A stretch of 36,582 nucleotides of DNA from Altibacter sp. (GTDB lineage: Bacteria; Bacteroidota; Bacteroidia; Flavobacteriales; Flavobacteriaceae), in contig JANQOS010000136.1 in NCBI GenBank assembly GCA_028285705.1, positions 1 through 36,582 on the forward strand, in the 5' to 3' direction. A program made the position numbers and the translations under genes. The notes beneath the pieces are model-generated. The model was not told the DNA's origin. It did no database searches and saw only the letters and a program-made list of their open reading frames with translations. Positions within the stretch are counted from its first letter, which is position 1, and each line of letters begins with the position of its first letter. Positions 32,430-36,582 of this stretch are shown piece by piece.

Positions 32430-34172
32430 ATGAAACGTTTTTACCCCAAAGCAGCCCTATTGTTTTTATTAACATTGTGCTCTACTTTTGCTTTCTCTCA
32501 GGAAAAAGAGGTGCTTCCCAAAGGACTTACTGATGCCGAAAAAGGATTGATCTCTCAATTTCAATTCACAAACCCTCGAAGAACTCCCCCTCCTACCGGC
32601 CCTGTAAGAGCAGCTGCGGAATGGGAAGAAATAGAATATCTGGTAATTACGTGGGAATCTAATTTTCAAAATATTTTACGCCAAATAGTTGCTGTTGGTG
32701 TTAATGAATGTAAAGTGATCATCACTACACAAAATCAGGCAGCGGTATCCTCTTACCTGACTGCCGGTGGAATTGATCTTACCAATGTGACCTTTATGAA
32801 TACAAATTGGGATAGTATCTGGATCCGGGATTATGCAGGAAATACGATCTATTCAGATGACGTAGGCGAAAGAGCTTTGACAGACTGGATATATAATCGC
32901 CCACGGCCCAATGACAATGTAATGCCTTCAGCACATGCTAACTTGTTAAGCCTGCCAATTTATATTACTGATTCCGGGACTAATGATCTGGTAAATACAG
33001 GAGGTAATTATATGTCTGATGGTTTAGGGAATGCATTTGCATCCAAACTCATCTTAGATGAGAACAAAGCAGGGAATCCTTATGGTGTAACAGCCAAAAC
33101 CGAAGCCCAGATCGATGATATTATGCTAAATTATATGGGAATTCAAAATTATATCAAAATGGAAACCCTTCCCTATGATGCCATCCATCATATAGACATG
33201 CATATGAAACTTTTGGATGAGGAGACCATTTTGGTGAGCCAATATCCAACAGGAGTAGCAGACGGGCCACAAATAGAGGCGAATATTGATTATGTATTGA
33301 ATAATTTCCAATCTCCCTTTGGTACGCCATACGATATTAAGTGGATTCCGGCGCCACCCAGTTCTTCCGGGAATTACCCAGACAACGGAGGTCATTACCG
33401 AACATATTCCAATGCGGTTTTTGTTAACAAATCTATTATAGTGCCTACTTACAGGCCGGAAGTAGACGACCCAGCTTTGGCTTTATGGCAGGAATTAATG
33501 CCGGGGTATAATATTGTAGGAATTGATGTCGATAATCCGGGCGAAAACCTGATTTCCCTTTTTGGAGCGATTCACTGTATAACACATAGTATAGGAGTAG
33601 ATGAACCTTTATGGATCGTACATCAGCCAATAGACGATGCCAACCAGAATACAACAGTGGCAGTTGATGCAATGATCAAACATATTTCGGGTGTAAATAA
33701 CGCAAAGGTCCTATGGAGAGAAACGGGAACAGCTACTTTCAATGAAACGGCAATGACTTTTGTAAGTGATGATAACTGGACTGCAGACCTTTCTATTGGT
33801 TCTGCTAATATTGAATATTATATCCTTGCAGAAGCCAACTCAGGTAAGACACTAACGCGACCTATTGTTGCACCGCAAGGCTACTGGACCATCAATGTTG
33901 AAAATCTTTCGGTGAGTGATTGGGCACAAAACAATATTTCTGCTCCTTATCCTAACCCTACAAATGGAGGGGTATCATTTAATTTGAATAACATTAGCGG
34001 GCCCATTCATATTTCTATTCACAATATTTTAGGGCAGAGATTATTTGAAACAGATATTACAAACGGTAACGGAATTGTTAATCTGGATTTGAACGCTAAC
34101 TGGAAAGGAACCTTATTTGTTACTTTTGAAGGAGACTTTGGAAGAGTTAACAAAAAAATTATCAAACTATAG
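32430..34172 (+). CDS. Secreted peptidylarginine-deiminase-like enzyme with T9SS domain
   Basis: 580 residues. Signal peptide MKRFYPKAALLFLLTLCSTFAFSQ. The catalytic pentein fold covers about 60-400: Asp134 in WIRDYAG, Arg157/Arg159 in YNRPRPND, His254-x-Asp256 in HHIDMHMK, Asn328 in YSNAVFVN and the nucleophile Cys383 in IHCITHS. The spacing fits the Porphyromonas PPAD residues D130, R152/R154, H236/D238, N297 and C351. The agmatine deiminase family is the broader group. The C-terminal 80 residues (from APYPNPTNGG to VNKKIIKL) are a T9SS sorting domain, so it should act at the cell surface. Free or peptide arginine as substrate is inferred. Monocistronic, followed by a terminator. Confidence 0.88.
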   Translation: MKRFYPKAALLFLLTLCSTFAFSQEKEVLPKGLTDAEKGLISQFQFTNPRRTPPPTGPVRAAAEWEEIEYLVITWESNFQNILRQIVAVGVNECKVIITTQNQAAVSSYLTAGGIDLTNVTFMNTNWDSIWIRDYAGNTIYSDDVGERALTDWIYNRPRPNDNVMPSAHANLLSLPIYITDSGTNDLVNTGGNYMSDGLGNAFASKLILDENKAGNPYGVTAKTEAQIDDIMLNYMGIQNYIKMETLPYDAIHHIDMHMKLLDEETILVSQYPTGVADGPQIEANIDYVLNNFQSPFGTPYDIKWIPAPPSSSGNYPDNGGHYRTYSNAVFVNKSIIVPTYRPEVDDPALALWQELMPGYNIVGIDVDNPGENLISLFGAIHCITHSIGVDEPLWIVHQPIDDANQNTTVAVDAMIKHISGVNNAKVLWRETGTATFNETAMTFVSDDNWTADLSIGSANIEYYILAEANSGKTLTRPIVAPQGYWTINVENLSVSDWAQNNISAPYPNPTNGGVSFNLNNISGPIHISIHNILGQRLFETDITNGNGIVNLDLNANWKGTLFVTFEGDFGRVNKKIIKL

Positions 34173-34199
34173 TTCTTTACAAAAACAACTTAATAGAAG

Positions 34200-34226
34200 G
34201 CACTACAATATTCTGTAGTGCTTTTT
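34200..34226 (+). terminator. Intrinsic terminator of the deiminase gene
   Basis: GCACTACA (34200-34207) pairs with TGTAGTGC (34214-34221), followed by TTTTT (34222-34226). It lies 27 bp after the stop at 34172. Confidence 0.85.
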
Positions 34227-34334
34227 GTTTTATAGTAATTGAGGTTCAAGCTTAATTTGCACTTTATCGATTTTATTTGGATAACTGTCAAATATGTAAC
34301 ATATTTACCATCAATAATTTAAAGCCCCTAAATT

Positions 34335-34694
34335 ATGAAAATTAAGAATCTACTTCTATTGCTGGCTTTTGCTTGCATTCCGTTTGTTTCTTTTTCACAA
34401 ACGCAAGCCAAAGCAAAAACAGATGTGAATAAAGACGTTGATGTCACCGTAGTTTACGAACAAGTAGTAAAAGAAGGCTATGGAACGGCCTTTATCTATA
34501 AAGAATTAGCGAATGCATATTATTTTAAGAATGATCATGCAAATGCTAAAAAATGGTTCGAGAAATTGTTTGAAGTTGAAAAACCAACGGACGAAACCCT
34601 AAAATTTCGATATAAACAAACACTTAAGGCCCTTAATTTGTCAACAAACACCAACGAATACCTGTCTACTGTAGATATAGACGGGTCCAATTAA
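34335..34694 (+). CDS. Exported single-TPR-module protein
   Basis: 119 residues. Signal peptide MKIKNLLLLLAFACIPFVSFSQ. The mature part contains a TPR-like helix-turn-helix: VYEQVVKEGYGTAFIYKELANAYYFKNDHANAKKWFEKLFEVEKPTDETLKFRYKQTLKALN. I recall the same block in the N-terminal part of flavobacterial OmpA-family proteins that carry TPRs before PD40 and OmpA domains. Here it is a stand-alone short protein, so either a separate adaptor or a remnant of the longer form. Its stop leaves one base before the convergent tag gene. Confidence 0.68.
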   Translation: MKIKNLLLLLAFACIPFVSFSQTQAKAKTDVNKDVDVTVVYEQVVKEGYGTAFIYKELANAYYFKNDHANAKKWFEKLFEVEKPTDETLKFRYKQTLKALNLSTNTNEYLSTVDIDGSN

Positions 34695-34695
34695 G

Positions 34696-35259
34696 CTATA
34701 CCTCATTGTACTTAAAACAACCAATCAGGTGGTCATTAACCATTCCGGTGGCTTGCATATGGGCATATACGACGGTAGTTCCTACAAATTTAAAGCCGCG
34801 TTTTTTTAGATCTTTGCTAATGGCGTCACTTAGTGGAGTATTTGCCGGAATTTCGGAGGTTAGCTTAAACGTATTCTTAATGGGCTTACCATTAACAAAC
34901 CCCCAGATATAGTCGCTAAAGCTTCCAAACTCCTTTTGTACCTCCATAAAAGCTACTGCATTTGTAATAGTAGCATTTATCTTCAGTTTGTTTCGAATGA
35001 TTCCGGCATCCGATAATAGCGAATCGATTTTTTTCTGATCGTATCTTGCAATTTTTTTATAGTTGAATCCGTCAAAAGCAGCCCGAAAATTCTCCCTTTT
35101 TCGCAAAACAGTGATCCAGCTTAGACCGGCCTGGAATGTTTCCAATGTTAAAAATTCAAATAATGTTGCATCATCAAATACGGGAACTCCCCATTCCTGG
35201 TCATGGTATGCTACATATAGCGGATCATCTCCACACCACTGGCACCGTTCTTTTTTCAT
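34696..35259 (-). CDS. tag: DNA-3-methyladenine glycosylase I
   Basis: 187 residues from ATG 35259; the upstream reading to 35346 is non-conserved. It removes 3-methyladenine from alkylated DNA. Zinc snap residues are visible: Cys6 and His19 in RCQWCGDDPLYVAYHDQEWG, and a His and Cys near the end (VYAHMQATGMVNDHLIGC). Other family blocks: FEFLTLETFQAGLSWITVL and NKLKINATITNAVAF. Standard length. Divergent from the thioredoxin-like gene. Confidence 0.95.
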   Translation of the reverse strand: MKKERCQWCGDDPLYVAYHDQEWGVPVFDDATLFEFLTLETFQAGLSWITVLRKRENFRAAFDGFNYKKIARYDQKKIDSLLSDAGIIRNKLKINATITNAVAFMEVQKEFGSFSDYIWGFVNGKPIKNTFKLTSEIPANTPLSDAISKDLKKRGFKFVGTTVVYAHMQATGMVNDHLIGCFKYNEV

Positions 35260-35319
35260 ACATAAATTGTTATAAAATAAAGGTAGTAAGTTTTTTGTAA
35301 AAATACCGTCATAGCTTCT

Positions 35320-35934
35320 ATGGAAAATACAATAGAAAAACCCCAAATGGAAACGATACAGGACAGTCTGAAAAATTCAGTATCGTATCAGGAGTATAGA
35401 AATATGGTTCATGACCACACACAGAGAGGAACAAGTACGGGCCCGGATCAAACAGAAGCATTATCACAATATACATTGTTAAATGACTCACGTATGCGCC
35501 GATTGGATAAAACCACGAAGATTCCGGAGGATATAATCCATAAGTTTACCAATTTTAAGGGCTCTCAAACATGGTTGGTAATCACCGAAAGCTGGTGTGG
35601 TGATGCCGCGCATTCAATGCCGGTAATGAATAAACTTGCATCTTTTTCAGAAAAAATTGACCTTAGAGTTGTACTTCGGGATGAGAATCCGGAACTAATG
35701 GACTTATTTTTAACAAATGGTACCAGATCGATACCAAAACTCATTGTGATCGATAACAAGACCAATACAGTAGTAGGGGATTGGGGGCCTAGGCCTTCTG
35801 TAGCATCGGGGTTAGTGCATGATTTTAAATTGAAGAACGGATCTTTAACACCGGAATTTAAAAAGGACCTACAGGTGTGGTACAATAAAGACAAGGGGCA
35901 AAATAGTGTTGAAGACCTGGCTCAATTAATTTAA
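35320..35934 (+). CDS. Thioredoxin-fold protein lacking CxxC
   Basis: 204 residues (or 195 from the second ATG at 35347). A helical N-terminal part is followed by a thioredoxin fold from about 83: LVITESWCGDAAHSMPVMNKLA, FLTNGTRSIPKLIVID with the cis-Pro after Ser-Ile. The active-site position is WCGDAAHSMP, so only the first Cys remains and the resolving Cys is missing. It belongs to the thioredoxin_9 type found in Bacteroidota and may not be a classical disulphide reductase. No signal peptide, so cytoplasmic. It ends one base before the TonB-like gene. Confidence 0.83.
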   Translation: MENTIEKPQMETIQDSLKNSVSYQEYRNMVHDHTQRGTSTGPDQTEALSQYTLLNDSRMRRLDKTTKIPEDIIHKFTNFKGSQTWLVITESWCGDAAHSMPVMNKLASFSEKIDLRVVLRDENPELMDLFLTNGTRSIPKLIVIDNKTNTVVGDWGPRPSVASGLVHDFKLKNGSLTPEFKKDLQVWYNKDKGQNSVEDLAQLI

Positions 35935-35935
35935 G

Positions 35936-36582
35936 TTATTGGGCTTGTCCCGGGAAATGATAGGTTACGGTACCAATTTGTGATAGCGTACCCGCATCTG
36001 TATTAAAACGGGCTTCTTTGGCATATTTAATGGCACTTTCAATTAAACATTCATTTTTGGTAGTGGAGCTGGCTTTGTTGTAGCTTGTTTTGGTAACTTT
36101 TCCAAGATTATTTACTTCAATATTAATGACCACTTTGCCAAACCCATTGCAGGTATATACAGGATTAGGAATTTTTAATGCGCTTCGGTTCACCAGGCTA
36201 TAGCTTATCGTGGTTTGACGACTGGAACCGGAAATAAGGGTGTTGCTTTTGTTTATAGCACCATTTGAAAGCTTTTCCCTCGCCTCTCTTATTTTTGCTT
36301 TCGCTTTAGCAATTTCCGCCTCATTGTCAAAATTGTTCGCAACACCAATGGCCTTATTCATTTCCTGTAGTTTTTCTTGGGCAGTTTCCTCGGGTTCCGT
36401 ACGGCTATTCTCTAATTCTGAAATGAACTTCTCAGCTTCATTATAGGCACGATTTGTCTCAATTTTAACCCGTTCAACCGAAGTAGCAGCCAGATCTTCC
36501 TCTTCCGGAATAAAATCTTCAGCATATTCAACATTATAACTTTCCTCGCTAATCACTTCATATTTTGAGAGTTTTATGCTTT
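35936..36582 (-). CDS. TonB-like protein, C-terminal part (5' end outside window)
   Basis: The frame stays open to the end of the window, so at least 215 residues are present without the N-terminus. A start within the window would be GTG at 36556, but the open frame continues upstream of it. The middle is acidic and Glu/Ala-rich with a coiled-coil-like helix (ETNRAYNEAEKFISELEN ... EIAKAKAKIREAREKL). The C-terminal 80 residues, GFGKVVINIEVNNLGKVTKTSYNKAS to TVTYHFP, fit the TonB C-terminal beta domain, in which the strand pair contacts receptor TonB boxes. The proline-rich region of classical TonB is not visible, and the membrane anchor should lie beyond the edge. Convergent with the thioredoxin-like gene, one base apart. 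Confidence 0.7.
   Translation of the reverse strand, partial: SIKLSKYEVISEESYNVEYAEDFIPEEEDLAATSVERVKIETNRAYNEAEKFISELENSRTEPEETAQEKLQEMNKAIGVANNFDNEAEIAKAKAKIREAREKLSNGAINKSNTLISGSSRQTTISYSLVNRSALKIPNPVYTCNGFGKVVINIEVNNLGKVTKTSYNKASSTTKNECLIESAIKYAKEARFNTDAGTLSQIGTVTYHFPGQAQ

Noticed and set aside
1..36582. CRISPR array, tRNA, rRNA, insertion sequence, integrase or prophage
   Set aside because: No regular spaced repeats, no cloverleaf, no transposase or integrase reading frame was seen. The island has no visible att repeats.

Overview
The window looks like chromosome from a marine-type member of the Flavobacteriaceae (Bacteroidota). The DNA is AT-rich. Genes lack Shine-Dalgarno sites but several have the Bacteroidota -7 element TAnnTTTG. 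Two secreted proteins end in type IX secretion sorting domains, and there are DUF3127, DUF4301, bacterial-type GGGP synthase, TonB receptor and TPR-histidine kinase families typical of the group. No rRNA, tRNA, CRISPR array, insertion sequence or prophage was seen.

Layout. 1-830: end of rpmA, a terminator and a DUF3332 lipoprotein. 850-9315: an accessory block entirely on the minus strand. It starts (at the right) with a 51-residue lipoprotein, a lipoprotein-like TPR histidine kinase and a LuxR-type response regulator. Three small genes follow (unknown, DUF4177-like, YidD-like), then a tightly packed eight-gene operon: Cys-rich small protein, DUF6804-like membrane protein, TerB-like protein, coiled-coil membrane protein, vWA-like lipoprotein, DUF4236 with a Cys-rich tail, a voltage-gated channel with an altered filter, and a small Cys/His protein. 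9316-9672: a non-coding, structured-looking region. 9673-13044: an unknown membrane protein, a secreted GH85 glycosidase and a lipoprotein. 13097-18941: ahcY, then divergently a six-gene overlapping operon (PPTase, GGGP synthase, PnuC, NadR-like kinase, DUF4301, ArfB). 19150-23376: a small secreted protein and an NtrC-type regulator that overlaps tail-to-tail with a hybrid histidine kinase. 23434-25856: promoter, TPP riboswitch, terminator and TonB receptor, presumably for thiamin uptake. 25853-36582: housekeeping and mixed genes (Rieske-like lipoprotein, greA, HIT, sensor kinase, flavin reductase-like, DUF3127, atoE, aat, secreted PAD-like enzyme, TPR protein, tag, thioredoxin-like, TonB-like C-terminus).

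Most interesting signal. The imperfect dyad TGCGG-N4-CCACA (minus-strand reading) occurs three times between 5.5 and 9.5 kb. Two copies lie exactly 22 nt upstream of a perfect -7 element (TAGGTTTG at 5504-5497, TAAGTTTG at 6423-6416), and neither promoter has a -33 TTG at the usual distance. The third copy lies upstream of the kinase/regulator genes. This looks like an activator-dependent promoter class, most simply explained as the binding site of the LuxR-type regulator encoded between them. On that reading the eleven downstream genes (TerB, vWA, ion channel, YidD and small Cys-rich proteins) form one stress or envelope regulon. The operator sites are seen directly; the assignment to the regulator and the function are inference.
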